From contig OW203985.1 in NCBI GenBank assembly GCA_934047225.1, forward strand, positions 7,767,501-7,831,500: a stretch of 64,000 nt of DNA. The letters run 5' to 3'. The notes beneath the pieces are model-generated. The model was not told where the DNA came from. It searched no databases and saw only the letters and a program-made list of their open reading frames with translations. The position numbers and the translations under genes were made by a program. Positions 11,359 through 21,203 of this stretch are shown here, piece after piece; positions within the stretch are counted from its first letter, which is position 1; each line of letters begins with the position of its first letter. Source of the DNA: Ypsolopha sequella. Its lineage: Eukaryota > Arthropoda > Insecta > Lepidoptera > Ypsolophidae.

Positions 11359-11879
11359 CCCGACGATAATGATCAATAATTGACCTAAAATTTAGCATGC
11401 AGGAGCCAATGTGGCTTACATACTAGTTTTCTAGCTGGCGCAAGTACTTTTAAGGTACTTTAGAAGTTAGAAACTCGACGTGTGTTGGTACCATAAAGGA
11501 AAAGTTGGTACAAATATCGACGGAAACAACATATTTATATTTTTTTAATTTAATTTTGCTTTTTTGACGTTAGCAATGAGGATATTACAAGTTGATGTAT
11601 GTTTTACAACAATTCCTTTAGCCGTTGCCTACCTTGAAGATCAAAAACTTGGTTTACCTGATAAATATTTGTAGTTTTTTGGAACAAAAGTAGTGGAAAT
11701 GTAATGATGTAGTATATTTTTTACAATGAGCTCATGAAGCCCTTTCATTTGATAACCCATACGATAGGTTTCAGGAAAAAAATTGTTCTATACAAAATGA
11801 TGACGTTATAAAAACTAAACAGCGGAAATTGAAGGTGAACACCTGGTACTAAACCATTATGATTGTAGCATAAGTACAA
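11359..11879. other. Unassigned AT-rich DNA
   Basis: No repeat pairing, no coding region and no regulatory signal recognised. Confidence 0.4.
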
Positions 11880-12076
11880 CAAATAGAATGGGCGGAGGTA
11901 AGCATGTATTTATATTTGTAACTATTAGTATGTAGTATATAGGATGTGATTTGGTCGGCCGCCTGGATTCGTGCTTAGGGCTCGGTTGGTGATCATTGAA
12001 CCTTGTTCCTGGTCCCTGGCCGGTTCTCCGGTATGGGTTCGGGCGGTTGATTGGATTTCACCTTGTATAATATACA
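11880..12076 (+). repeat. Interspersed repeat E, copy 1
   Basis: About 195 bases with high similarity to 13709-13903. Both contain GGCGGAGGTA or GGTGGAGGTA, GGTCGGCCGCCT, GCTCGGTTGGTGATCATTGA, CTTGTTCCTGGTCCCTGG and end with ATTTCACCTTGTATAAT. No open frame or inverted ends were seen; the class is unknown. A family A scrap (CAGACAGACAGACGGACA, GGAACCCTAAAAACGG) lies at 12384-12452. Confidence 0.6.
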
Positions 12077-12805
12077 GGAAGGAAAAAATTCAAGGGCCCT
12101 GGAGGGGAGTTACCTTAAATAGTTTAGTTAGCTCATTTTACTGAAAGGAAACATTCCTTTATTTTTTTAAAGAAACAAAACTGCATTCAAAGATATTCTG
12201 AAATTCGCTTGTCTCACCTGGAAATCGAACCAACTAAAAATTAAAAAAATAAACCCTCGCTATTTTATCATACGAATCGGTAGGATTATTGTTCAGAATA
12301 AAATTTGTCTAATAAACATTTGGTCTTACACTCATCTGTTGTACAGCTTTCTAGTACAAATAGTCTCTTAGCTAAGCCGCGGACAGACAGACAGACGGAC
12401 ATGGCGAAACTTTAAGGGTTCCTTGTTGTTGACTACGGAACCCTAAAAACGGATAGACTTACATGAGCAGTGACTGCGTCCGCTGACGACACAATCTCTC
12501 GTTTGATAACGAATTCGGAAAAAATTCGAAGCATGTCGCGTATCGCGAGATAATTCATGTTAGTGTATCCGTTTTTAAATAGTTAATTAAAATACCAAGA
12601 ATCATTTCATATAAAACAAACTTAATGCGCCGATGCTCGTATTGTGTAAAATAAAACATAAAGATATTTTATCATTTTCAGTGCCATATGTTCAATGAAC
12701 AGATTGGACAGCGTCGGAAATAGGGAATTTGGTAAGACATGTCTAACCCTGAGGTATTTTTACTTTTTCGGTTTTATAAACATCACTAAATTCTCTGTAT
12801 TTTAA

Positions 12806-13405
12806 CACTAGAGTGGACGCGTGGGCTACAGGTGTAGACCAGGGTATATTATTGTTGCTTCTTTCTCAAACGCGTCACACTACTGCGCTATTCTTCCGTG
12901 TATTCCTCTACTATGGACCCCCGCGTCGCTCAGTAGCGTGTCGCTACCCTCAGCACACGGACTTCAGAACAGAACGACTAATAAAGTGAATGGGCTGCGT
13001 ATGTAGCCCGCGCGACCGTTCAAGGAATGTGATAAATCCCTATTATTTATGCAAAAATTGTACTAATATTTTAAGAGTACTTCATTTTCGTGTAATTTTT
13101 GCATGTTACATACCGTTTCATAACAAATATACTTAGTATTAATATCTTTTTAGGAAATCATGGCGGCGTCTGCGTCTCATGTTGATTATTCCAAGTATTC
13201 TATTGTTTCGTTAAAAAGTACCTAAAAAAATACATGTTTTTTATTTTTTCATTATTAAACGATAAAAATAAAGATGATTATTCATTAAATTAAAAACTTT
13301 TTCATTCTACCTAAAGATGACCCACAATATTTGCATTCAAAATGGGCTACACATGTACCCCGCGCGACCGTTTCATGAGTCAATTTGGGCGCGCCTACTC
13401 TAGTG
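12806..13405. mobile_element. TTAA-bounded MITE with CACTAGAGT ends
   Basis: TTAA (12802-12805) and TTAA (13406-13409) flank inverted ends CACTAGAGTGGACGCG and CGCGCCTACTCTAGTG. Inside, a subterminal motif recurs: GGGCTGCGTATGTAGCCCG and GGGCTACACATGTACCCCG, each followed by CGCGACCGTT. TTAA duplications and a CACTAGA-type end fit a piggyBac-like non-autonomous element. No transposase frame is present. Confidence 0.65.
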
Positions 13406-13556
13406 TTAAAGATACCTGGCGTAAATGATACTACATAATCTACTGATTTTTCTGAACATTACAGAAGAAACGTTTTTTCTGAAGGAAATTTAAAAAGATG
13501 CTCTATCCATAACTTTAAGTACTTACCTACAGTAAATTTTGTAACAGGAAGTCCAT

Positions 13557-13690
13557 TTTTAGGTTTCCGTGCGGAAAAACGGAACTCTCATAGGTTCACT
13601 TTGTTATCCCTCTGTCCGTCTGTCAAGACCCTTTTTCCCGCGTCCCATGTGAGATATTAAGTTGAAACTGATACCACTTGCTAAGTTTCT
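13557..13690 (+). repeat. Family A repeat fragment
   Basis: Contains GGTTTCCGTGCGG, AACGGAACTCTCATAGG, CTGTCCGTCTGTC and AGACCCTTTTTC, in the order seen at 8195-8330. Confidence 0.5.
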
Positions 13691-13708
13691 TGCCCTTCTT
13701 AGCAAGAC

Positions 13709-13903
13709 TAATCGAATAGGTGGAGGTAGGCATGTATTTATATATGTAACCTATTAGTAGGTAGTATATAGGTGGAATTTGGTCGGCCGCCTAGATTCGT
13801 ACTGGGGGCTCGGTTGGTGATCATTGAACCTTGTTCCTGGTCCCTGGTCGGATCTCCGGTATGTGTACGGGCGGTTGATAGAATTTCACCTTGTATAATT
13901 AAA
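13709..13903 (+). repeat. Interspersed repeat E, copy 2
   Basis: A direct repeat of 11880-12076 with a few substitutions. The two copies flank the TTAA element at 12806-13405. Whether they arose independently or by duplication cannot be told from sequence alone. Confidence 0.6.
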
Positions 13904-14085
13904 GATTTTACCTATCATTTTAATTGTACATCTATTGCTACATAAATTAAATAAACCTTTAATTTAGTTCATGCAAATTTATTATTTTATTACATATATT
14001 TTTATAAGATTAAATTTGACTTGTAAAAAGTGTATTATATATACCTATTTTACAAAATAAACTATTTTAATTTGAATTTGAATTA
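13904..14085 (+). repeat. Probable LINE or SINE 3' tail
   Basis: AT-rich sequence ending in AATAAACTATTTTAATTTG followed by repeated AATTTG units, a pattern common at non-LTR retroposon 3' ends. No coding portion was recognised. Confidence 0.35.
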
Positions 14086-15073
14086 AATCAGGCTTCGAAC
14101 CACAAAACATATTAATCTAACTCAACTCAACAATAAGTTATTGCCTTTTATATTTCTTATTGGGAACGTTGTTTGATGTAAATAGTTTAGTTATACAAGT
14201 AGAATACTTATGTATTAAGAATGCCTGTATATTTAAATCCTATTACATTACACCTGGCACCTGCACAGATAACATTGCAGCGTTTCTTAGCGTCTAGACA
14301 CACCGTTTAAGAAAAGGTCAGTGCCGTTTGGACCGTCCAAAAATACCTAGGATTTTCATATGAAGTCCTTGACATTTCAATACAGATGCAAATTTACATA
14401 AAATTGGTACAAATAAGCACTATTGTCACGCTATAACAGAAACGAAAACAAATTAACATTATTTTGATAGACTTTTTACGATTTCTAAATCTTAATTAAA
14501 TTAGAGTCGGATAAAAGGTTTCTTTCGAAAAAACCCTTGGCTTATTACAAGTTTACAAATTAGATTTCAGACTGTACCTGAGCCTAGAGCATGACCAACT
14601 CCAGGCTATCTAGGATTCGTTTAAAAAAACTAGGTCTCTCCTCATATTGAAGAAAATATATTTGATTTATCGATCTTTTATCTAGGGATTCCACACTGGC
14701 ACAACTTACTTGTACTTACAAATATTTTATTATTTTGTATTACAACCTGTGATTTATTGCAATAAATAAATGATGATGATGAATGATAATCGCCTGTATG
14801 AAAAGCAAATAAAGTCTTTGCCATTAGACTTATTGTGCTGGACGGGTAATAAAAAAAGTTGCTAGGGTATACCATCCTCTTAAAACTTACACGGTCACTA
14901 TAAATACATATTATTAGGAGCACGAGACTCACCGTGTTTAGTTTTTATATTTTCCCGAATTTTCGCCAGAATAAAGAACTGTAATAGAAAGAGAGATTAC
15001 ATGAAAATTTTCCATCCACACGTCCAACAACTTTGCCCGCCTGGACTGAGGAAAAAGGCGTAGTGTTTGCCGT
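14086..15073. other. No gene recognised; one possible retroposon tail
   Basis: TTATTGCAATAAATAAATGA followed by GATGAT units at about 14755-14785 resembles an RTE-type 3' tail. The 84-residue frame at 14678-14932 on the minus strand overlaps it and has no family match. The rest is unassigned. Confidence 0.35.
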
Positions 15074-15352
15074 TATACAATGTGTAACAGAAAGGTGTAA
15101 ACATATTTGAAGAGCTTATTCAGTCAATGGTATAGAACTATGAACTACTTTTAATATGGAGTCAACCATGAAATCTCAAAAAAAAAAATCTGCCCTTCCA
15201 TACATTTTGGCCGAGCGGCATTGCATTTTCCTATGAAGGGAGTAATTTTTTTTTCGATATACTGGTTTTGTTCCATAGTAAAAGCTGTTCTATACCATTG
15301 ACTGAATAAGCTCATCAAATATTGTTACACCTTTTTGTTACACCTTGTATAA
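15074..15352. mobile_element. Foldback MITE, family G, copy 1
   Basis: Long inverted arms run from TACAATGTGTAACAGAAAGG inward through GAGCTTATTCAGTCAATGG, and the mirrored CCATTGACTGAATAAGCTC runs out to TTACACCTTGTATAA. The centre has CTGCCCTTCCATACATTTTG. Copies at 53070-53326 and 60816-61081 have the same arms. TA at each boundary suggests a Tc1/mariner-type target. No coding capacity. Confidence 0.65.
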
Positions 15353-15837
15353 ACGTAATAATGCGTCATTTATTGAAGCTTCTAATTATTGTTAAAAATT
15401 AGTATCAAATAAGCACTTGTTATATATATTTTTAATTCTTTAACACTCCTTAATTTTTTTTTATTTATTTATTCACAACAAAATAGTACAAGTTATTAAG
15501 TATTAAGGCTTCTACCAACGCCAACGACCTTGAACTAAGTAACTTTGTAACCATTTTATACGGTAACTATAGCATTTTTCAAAAGAAGAAAAATACATAG
15601 TAATCTGCATGATACAATTAGCTATATGGTTTTTCCTGAATTTCATTATGATATACAGAAGTGAAGCAAGAAAATTCTAAGTTTACCCTTATTTCTCGAT
15701 TTTTTGTTCACTTGTAATAACATAACTGCTGCAGTTTTTATCGAAACAGTATGAAAATTTATAAAATTCTAGACAAAATAATATAAAATGATTTGGTTTC
15801 CTCAGTTCGTGGAATAAAATAAATTAAAAACACACTA

Positions 15838-15963
15838 TTTTCGCACTTGTCAGCCGCAGCGACTGACGTTACAGCCATGTTGCAGTGCGAGCTGATAAGG
15901 ACTTTTTCGAAATCTCAACCACCACGAATCGAGTTGCTAATTATTCCGACGGAGTCACCTTAA
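15838..15963 (+). repeat. Family D MITE fragment
   Basis: Follows the order of 1-142 (GCAGCGA, GTTACAGCCA, TGCGAGCTGATA, CGAGTTGCTAATT) and ends in CACCTTAA. More diverged than the other copies. Confidence 0.45.
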
Positions 15964-16025
15964 ATGGATCACAAAAAACCCTCAGGGTTTATCCATGATC
16001 CATGATAACACTCTTATCTAACAAT

Positions 16026-16170
16026 TTATAACTTATTATTATAACTTAAAAAACATTTCTTTAATATTGCTCTTCTCTTTACTGGCTTAACTTCTATGTA
16101 ATTTAAGACTTCATTTGGCAAATCATTTAAACATTTTGATAACATGTATTCCGATGTTGTTATATCTAGG
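16026..16170 (-). pseudogene. LINE reverse transcriptase C-terminal scrap
   Basis: On the minus strand 47 codons are open to a TAA at 16028-16026. The peptide includes LNDLPNEVLNYI and KPVKRRAILKKCF. A short LP-rich helix, a basic segment and a KKCF end just before the stop resemble the ends of the other LINE polymerases here (KKCYYSLQEF at 34.76 kb; NKCYYNITDFF at 2.7 kb). It is a 5'-truncated copy with no catalytic residues. Confidence 0.5.
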
Positions 16171-16815
16171 TAGAACATAAGTAGATAAGTAAGGCAATGG
16201 ACGGAAATGCTTATGTCGAGTATTCTTTTTTAAATTTACGATATTATTATTATATCCTTTATTGTACACACACACAAAAAACTTGAAATAAAATTACAAA
16301 ATTGAAAATAGTATGCACAAAGGCGAGCTTACCTCTGCAAGAGGTTTCTTTCAGCCAACCAGTGATGTGGTGAAAGTTAAAATTAAAGAGGTTGGCAGCA
16401 AGCGTACAACTTAAACATAATTGTCAACTAAATAAATAATCTACTTTAATTTACACAACACAATATTGTGTATAAACAATGAATAAAATAGATAAGATAA
16501 CAAATATAATGAACATAAATAATGTAGATCTTATATACGTAAGAAGGAAATATTTCTTTTCACGTAAGAAAGAAATATTTCTTTCTTACGTATATATACA
16601 TAAGAAAGAAATATTTATGTTATTGTCATATTCTTCAAAAACAAATACGAGCCTGATTTTGTTAAACACGTCAATAACTTTACAGTTTTTGAATAGTCCC
16701 GTGTCATCATCTTTATACAGTTTTTTGAAATGTTTAGGTACTATATTTTTAAGCAAGCTTCGTTATAGTTTGTAAATTTTATCTATATAAGTTTTATAAT
16801 TTCGACCGTAACTAC
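16171..16815. other. No gene; local palindromic AAGAAAGAAATATTT repeats
   Basis: Around 16540-16620 the words AAGAAAGAAATATTT and AAATATTTCTTTCTT alternate, forming several short hairpins. The 98-residue frame across it (16479-16775) is low-complexity and not supported. Confidence 0.4.
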
Positions 16816-17238
16816 TTAAGGCGCTACGGAAAACAAATCACTTTGAGAACTTGCATATCTACTTCCGTAAATAATGTATTATTTTGATAAATTAGTATAT
16901 TATTTTTGGAATCTTTTTTTAGGGATCTGTTAAAACAGAAACACAATTGGAGAAATTAGGCTCGATATAAATATTTAGTGAAATGAGGTCTATTTCGATA
17001 CGAATTCTCCTGGTTTGACAATTTAGAATGACATATGGACAGCAATTATAATTTATTAGATGGGTTTTAACGGTATCTAAGACCTGGTTAAACGAAATTT
17101 TGATATTAACTTTAGTACATTTTATATTAATAAAAAACTGACTTTTTGCTACTTTTCCACGAATCCGTCCCTCTCGCACTGAGGGTTTTTTCGCATATGG
17201 AGTAACAGGGAAGCTAAAACTTTTCAATATCATCTTAA
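16816..17238 (-). mobile_element. TTAA-bounded MITE, family B, copy 2
   Basis: From TTAAGGCGCTACGG to ATCATCTTAA. It matches 10713-11358 apart from the nested insertion and carries TCTCGCACTGAGGG and TTTTTTCGCATATGGAGTAAC. The inner site where the 10991 element sits is uninterrupted here (AGACCTGGTTAAACG), which defines that insertion point. Confidence 0.65.
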
Positions 17239-17928
17239 CTGTTTCTGTATGTTTTATTATTACGGTGACTGTTATGGTCGAACACTCAATACGCTAAACC
17301 TATTAAAAAATCTGAAAATTCTTCGCGGCCATATTTGTGCAAAGTAGATATGCAAGTTCTTACATAAAGTGTCGATTTTTTTCCGTAGCGCCTGAAGTAA
17401 ATAACCAAACTAAGTTATGAAAATAATAGCAACAATTATTCATAAGGAATTCTTTCTTTTGATATCTACAAATGTTTTATATAAAAAAATAAAAATAAAT
17501 TACCAAAATTATCTATTTTCTTCTTTTTTATATTTTAGAGTGCGGAACCTATATCAATAATATAAATAATAATAAAAAGGAAAATTAAAGAGCACATCTT
17601 GTACAAACTATCCTGTAGGTATATGTTTGTATTAGGTATTATATATATATCATTATGTATTTATATTTACTGAACTTTTTTTTATTTATTTACACTATGT
17701 AGGCATTTGCATGTAAATTTGAGGTAGTTTATTATTTATTTTTAACATGTAGGTCTATTAGGTACAATTAATTTTATTTTATTTCTGTACAAGTATTATC
17801 GTGCACAACATGAATATCTTATTTATATCAAATATCCCTATCACCCTTGGTTTTCTGGAAGAAATCTCATTATTAAGATAAGCTCGCTATTGTACATAAG
17901 TTTTATCATACAAAAATGTTTGTAATTC
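17239..17928. other. AT-rich DNA with a family B end fragment
   Basis: At 17345-17391 AGATATGCAAGTTCTT and TTTTTTCCGTAGCGCC are the outer end of another family B copy, truncated. Nothing else is recognised. Confidence 0.45.
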
Positions 17929-17930
17929 GA

Positions 17931-17957
17931 CTGACGATGACAACAAGTTGGTCGAAA
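17931..17957 (+). other. Hammerhead-like hairpin motif 1
   Basis: CTGACGA is followed by a hairpin (GACAAC/GTTGGTC with one bulge) and then GAAATATAT. CUGANGA-stem-GAAA is the catalytic core pattern of hammerhead ribozymes. No partner for stem III, stem I or a cleavage triplet was found nearby, so activity is not claimed. Related hairpins lie at 52789 and 54355. Confidence 0.3.
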
Positions 17958-18054
17958 TATATGTAGATAATAATTAATGCTTTCTTTTATATTTATGATC
18001 TGTTGAAAATAATTAAAAGCTAAAAAAAGGCTTTAAAATAATATTTATTCAACA

Positions 18055-18396
18055 GGTGGTAGAGCTGATGCCGGGCTCGATTGTGGAGTTACCACCATCT
18101 TACTTGGAGACCTCCTCGAAGTAATTCGGGGGAGAGTAAGAGGACAGCTCACAGGCAAAAAACAAGGAGGCCCACCATGCCTGGGACTGATGGATGGCGG
18201 TATATCCGGGTGGTCAGGCCTTATATGGAACAGACTGGTGACGGGCAGCGGCATCACTGGTGCGAGGGTTCCGGCACCGCGCTCACAAACCCGCCTGCCC
18301 AGCGTGTGTGAGTATGGACAATTCTTCCAGGATGACCGCCGGGAGCGTCAAAGTCCTGAAAAGGCTTATGTCTAGCAGTGGATGAACTAGGCTGAT
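18055..18396 (+). mobile_element. SINE-like retroposon with RTE-type 3' end, copy 1
   Basis: It begins AGGTGGTAGAGCTGATGCCG and ends GCTTATGTCTAGCAGTGGAT then GAACTAGGCTGAT. The same sequence occurs at 29649-30001 and, truncated, at 54529-54654. The 3' block resembles the codons and trailer at the end of RTE-type LINEs, suggesting mobilisation by an RTE. Open frames across it (18081-18375) are read as incidental. Confidence 0.6.
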
Positions 18397-18624
18397 ATTC
18401 TATTAGGCTAGGCTGTATTCAATAATGTAATTTATTATTTAAGTTTTCTGTGTGCATTAATAATAAAATATAATATATTGTTTGAACTGCTGGCGACCGC
18501 ATAAATCACACGTAAGGCTAATGAATCGATTTGTATTATTTACTCGGTCCTGTACATGACTGACGATATGTGATAATTTGAACCATTGTTTAGATAGTAC
18601 CTAGAGTCGAAATTGACACGTAAC

Positions 18625-18790
18625 CACTGTTTTTAGGGTTCCGCATACCTAAAGTGTAAAAACGGAACTATATCCGTCCGTCTGTCTGTCCGTATGTAGA
18701 TAAAGACAAGAAATTTGGCACAAAAATTGAATTGTTTTGCCCACATAAGTAATATGGAATAATAAAAGACTGTTTTTTTTTCCAAAGTAT
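18625..18790 (+). repeat. Family A fragment
   Basis: TTAGGGTTCCGCATACC, AAAACGGAAC and GTCCGTCTGTCTGTCC followed by ACAAGAAATTTGGCACAAAA, matching the order at 30380-30520 in inverse orientation. Confidence 0.5.
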
Positions 18791-18854
18791 TTTTCCTATA
18801 AGCGAGAGAAAAAGAAATATTTTTTATTCAATTAACCTGCAGCATACACACTTA

Positions 18855-19002
18855 CAGTACTCCCAAAGTACACTACAAATCTATAGGCGAGCGGCTAGAC
18901 GTACCACGTGACCATATTGATTGTATAGAAACTGTAAGAAAATACGAACTTTGCCGAACAGTGGCGAAGATTTGTATGCGCATTACCACTTTGGGAGCAC
19001 TG
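18855..19002. mobile_element. 148-bp MITE with TA flanks (mariner-like)
   Basis: Ends CAGTACTCCCAAAGT and ACTTTGGGAGCACTG are inverted repeats with one mismatch, and TA dinucleotides flank both ends (18853-18854, 19003-19004). Size, inverted ends and TA target fit a Tc1/mariner-type MITE. No transposase. Confidence 0.5.
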
Positions 19003-19154
19003 TAAATAGACCGAGCGTTTTCTTAATCTGTAAGTTGGATCTGAGCCACGATCTGCTGCGATCTATTATTACTATTGTTTTAGCGATTATGAGAATTAAA
19101 ATGGTTAAAAGGGTCAGTAACATTAATATCGAGAAATTCTTTAGAGACCTAAAC

Positions 19155-19505
19155 GGTGGCACTTGCGCGAAAATTTCTAAAGCAGATTTTGGGTGATTTT
19201 AAAAGGGATTTTGTACGGATATGTATTGATTTTTTTAACTGAAAACCTAGAATGCATTACTAATATTCTATAGCTTTTATTTAATGAAAATATATATAAT
19301 AATAAATATAAAATATTATTATAGTGTAAACAACAGTCGAACGAATGATATTGCGAATGTAAAGTCCAGCGGGCCTATATCGTTTACTTAAAGCTCACTA
19401 TAGATTTTCAATTAACAAAATCAATACATATTCCTACAAAATCCCTTTTAAAATCACCTGAAATCTGTCTTAGCAATTTTTCCGCACGTGCCAGAATAAC
19501 CGTCC
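19155..19505. repeat. Inverted repeat pair with similar short peptides
   Basis: 19155-19246 and 19398-19505 are inverted copies sharing GGTGATTTTAAAAGGGATTT and ATATGTATTGATTTT. Read outward-in, each arm ends an open frame with a similar C-terminus: GTCAKISKADFG on plus and GTCGKIAKTDFR on minus. This may be the 3' end of an unknown repeated coding element placed head to head, or a foldback whose arms are incidentally open. Confidence 0.4.
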
Positions 19506-19717
19506 AGCGGGTCTACCGTGTAATTCTCATTTACATCAACATCAACTTGAGATTGAAATTTGACGTGCGTGCGACGACGCCCGCCTAACATGCCATCTCT
19601 TTTGCACGCGTTGAATTTCGCATGCATTTGCTTGAAGTTGATACAAATGAGAATTACGCGGTTGAGCCCCTGCTTCAGTACGGAATCCTCGGCATGCAAG
19701 TCTAACTTGCACATCAC

Positions 19718-20042
19718 CGGTTTTTAGGGTTCCGTACCCAAAGGGTAACCAACGGGACTCTATTACTAAGACTCCGCCGACCGTCTGTCGTTTTCTGTCT
19801 GTCCGTCTGTCTGACCGTCTGTCTGTCCGTCTGTCACCAGGCTGCATCTCTAGACCCGTGATAGTTAGACAGTTGAAATTTTCACAAATTATGTATTTCT
19901 GTTGCCGCTTTAACAACAAATACTAAAAACAGAATAAAATAAATATTTAAGGGGGCTCTCATACAACAGACATGGTTTTTTTGCCGTTTTTATAGATAAT
20001 GGTACGGAACCCTTCGTGCGCGAGTCCGACTCGCACTTGTTT
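19718..20042 (+). repeat. Family A repeat, complete short unit
   Basis: From CCGGTTTTTAGGGTTCCGTACC to GGTACGGAACCCTTCGTGCG and CGAGTCCGACTCGCACTTG. The inner GGGTTCCGTACC and GGTACGGAACCC are inverted, giving the unit imperfect inverted ends. The body has the GTCTGTCCGTCTGTC tract, TGAAATTTTCACA and GGGGGCTCTCATACAACA. Open frames on the minus strand are shadows. Confidence 0.6.
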
Positions 20043-20240
20043 TATTGAATTGTGTTTGTGACGGATCTAACATCAACTGATTGCACAGTATTTTGAACTG
20101 TGTCATTATTATCTTTGGTTGGGTGTACACAAACAAATGTATTCATGAAGTAGAATTCACTGTAACTATGACTTGAACATTTCACCAACGAGTTATTCGT
20201 CGGAAATCACCAACCACAAATATTGATACTTCTTTTAGGG

Positions 20241-20480
20241 CAGTGTTTCCCAATTAATTTATAGTATGCGGACCCCCAAGGGTACGTAAGGCTAATTTAG
20301 GGGGTACGCGAAAGCGTTAGATTATTTAAGAGGATATGCGAAAAAAATAAGGGTTTTTTTTTCTGTGTATTTCATGAAATACTCGAGAAATCGTACTCAA
20401 TTTCTAGTTTATGTATTTTGACTATATAATCTAGTATTTTCATATTGGAAAACGTGTTTGGATAAACTTTGCCCGATAGA
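20241..20480 (+). mobile_element. hAT-like left terminus followed by a TTAA-family fragment
   Basis: CAGTGTTTCCCAATTAATTT at 20241, with GGACCCCCAAGGGTAC inside, mirrors TTGGGAACCACTG ending at 27693. CAGTG-TTCCCAA ends are typical of hAT elements. At about 20326 TTAAGAGGATATGCG, then TCTGTGTATTTCATGAAATA, belongs to the MITE variant also seen at 26875-27297. No convincing 8-bp duplication joins the two hAT-like ends. Confidence 0.35.
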
Positions 20481-20829
20481 AAAAAAATCCAAAGTCAACC
20501 CCTTTTTTTCCTTTTTTTCTTGTTATACTAAAGTAGTAGTGAATTTGACTTTTCTATTTATAACAAAATGTGGGCAATCGTAATTTCTAACGATTTCATA
20601 TTTAAAATTTTATTTACTGCAATAGCCAATTTTTTATGAATTTTTTATCATTTTGGCGCTTACGTTGTTTCAGATTAGGCGCGAGCGCATAATTGCCATC
20701 CTGCTTTTGTAAATAGCAAAGAAAACTATTTATAATGGATGCTAGCCTTTCACTTTGAAACATCACCAGAATGGAACGGGATAGATAATCCGCTAGCAAA
20801 CAATCCAAGCAAACATCTTTCTTTTATTT
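20481..20829. other. No gene recognised
   Basis: AT-rich sequence directly left of the copia element. The minus-strand frame at 20614-20808 has no family resemblance. Confidence 0.4.
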
Positions 20830-20834
20830 CTCTG

Positions 20835-21053
20835 TGTTGAATATAGCAACATTCATATTTTCTAATTAAAACTATTAAGATGTCTTGTCTATAATTTGTG
20901 ACTGCTGCCTTGCCTGCCATAAAAGATGGCGTTGTTATATTTTTGTAAGAAGAAATAAAGTTATGTTTTTAAGTTAATAAATAAAGATTTAGAAGAGAAG
21001 AAACTAATATTTTTAACTCTAGAACTGCCCTGGCCCTCAGCAAATATTCAATA
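20835..21053 (+). repeat. Copia 5' LTR (219 bp)
   Basis: From TGTTGAATATAG to AAATATTCAATA; TG at the start is canonical but the end is TA, not CA. The TGTTGAATA/TATTCAATA ends form a short inverted repeat. An AATAAAG near position 120 of the LTR could serve polyadenylation. Confidence 0.95.
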
Positions 21054-21068
21054 GGGTTATGGGCCCAG
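21054..21068 (+). promoter_or_regulatory. Primer-binding site for initiator tRNA-Met anticodon arm
   Basis: GGGTTATGGGCCCAG begins at the base after the LTR. Its complement, CTGGGCCCATAACCC, is the anticodon stem-loop of eukaryotic initiator tRNA-Met, not its 3' end. Drosophila copia primes from the 5' half of this tRNA cut in the anticodon loop; the same mechanism is inferred here. Confidence 0.85.
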
Positions 21069-21203
21069 AATTTACGTGAAAACGAAAAGTGGAAAAGACG
21101 CCGTGCAGCCATTGTTGTGTTGGATAGAAAAGAAATTGAAAACGGAAAATAAAAGTTTGATCGGAAATACGGATTGAAAAGAAGAAGAGAAGAAAATAGT
21201 AAC

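Noticed and set aside
16479..16775. 98-codon plus frame
   Set aside because: Low-complexity Lys/Ile/Ser-rich translation of palindromic AAGAAAGAAATATTT repeats.
18081..18375. Two overlapping plus frames and one minus frame
   Set aside because: They fall within a SINE-like repeat that recurs at 29649 with different open lengths; no conserved protein.
19454..19919. Minus-strand frames of 87 and 125 codons
   Set aside because: Mostly shadows of the family A repeat; only the short C-terminal similarity to the plus arm at 19155 was kept as an observation.
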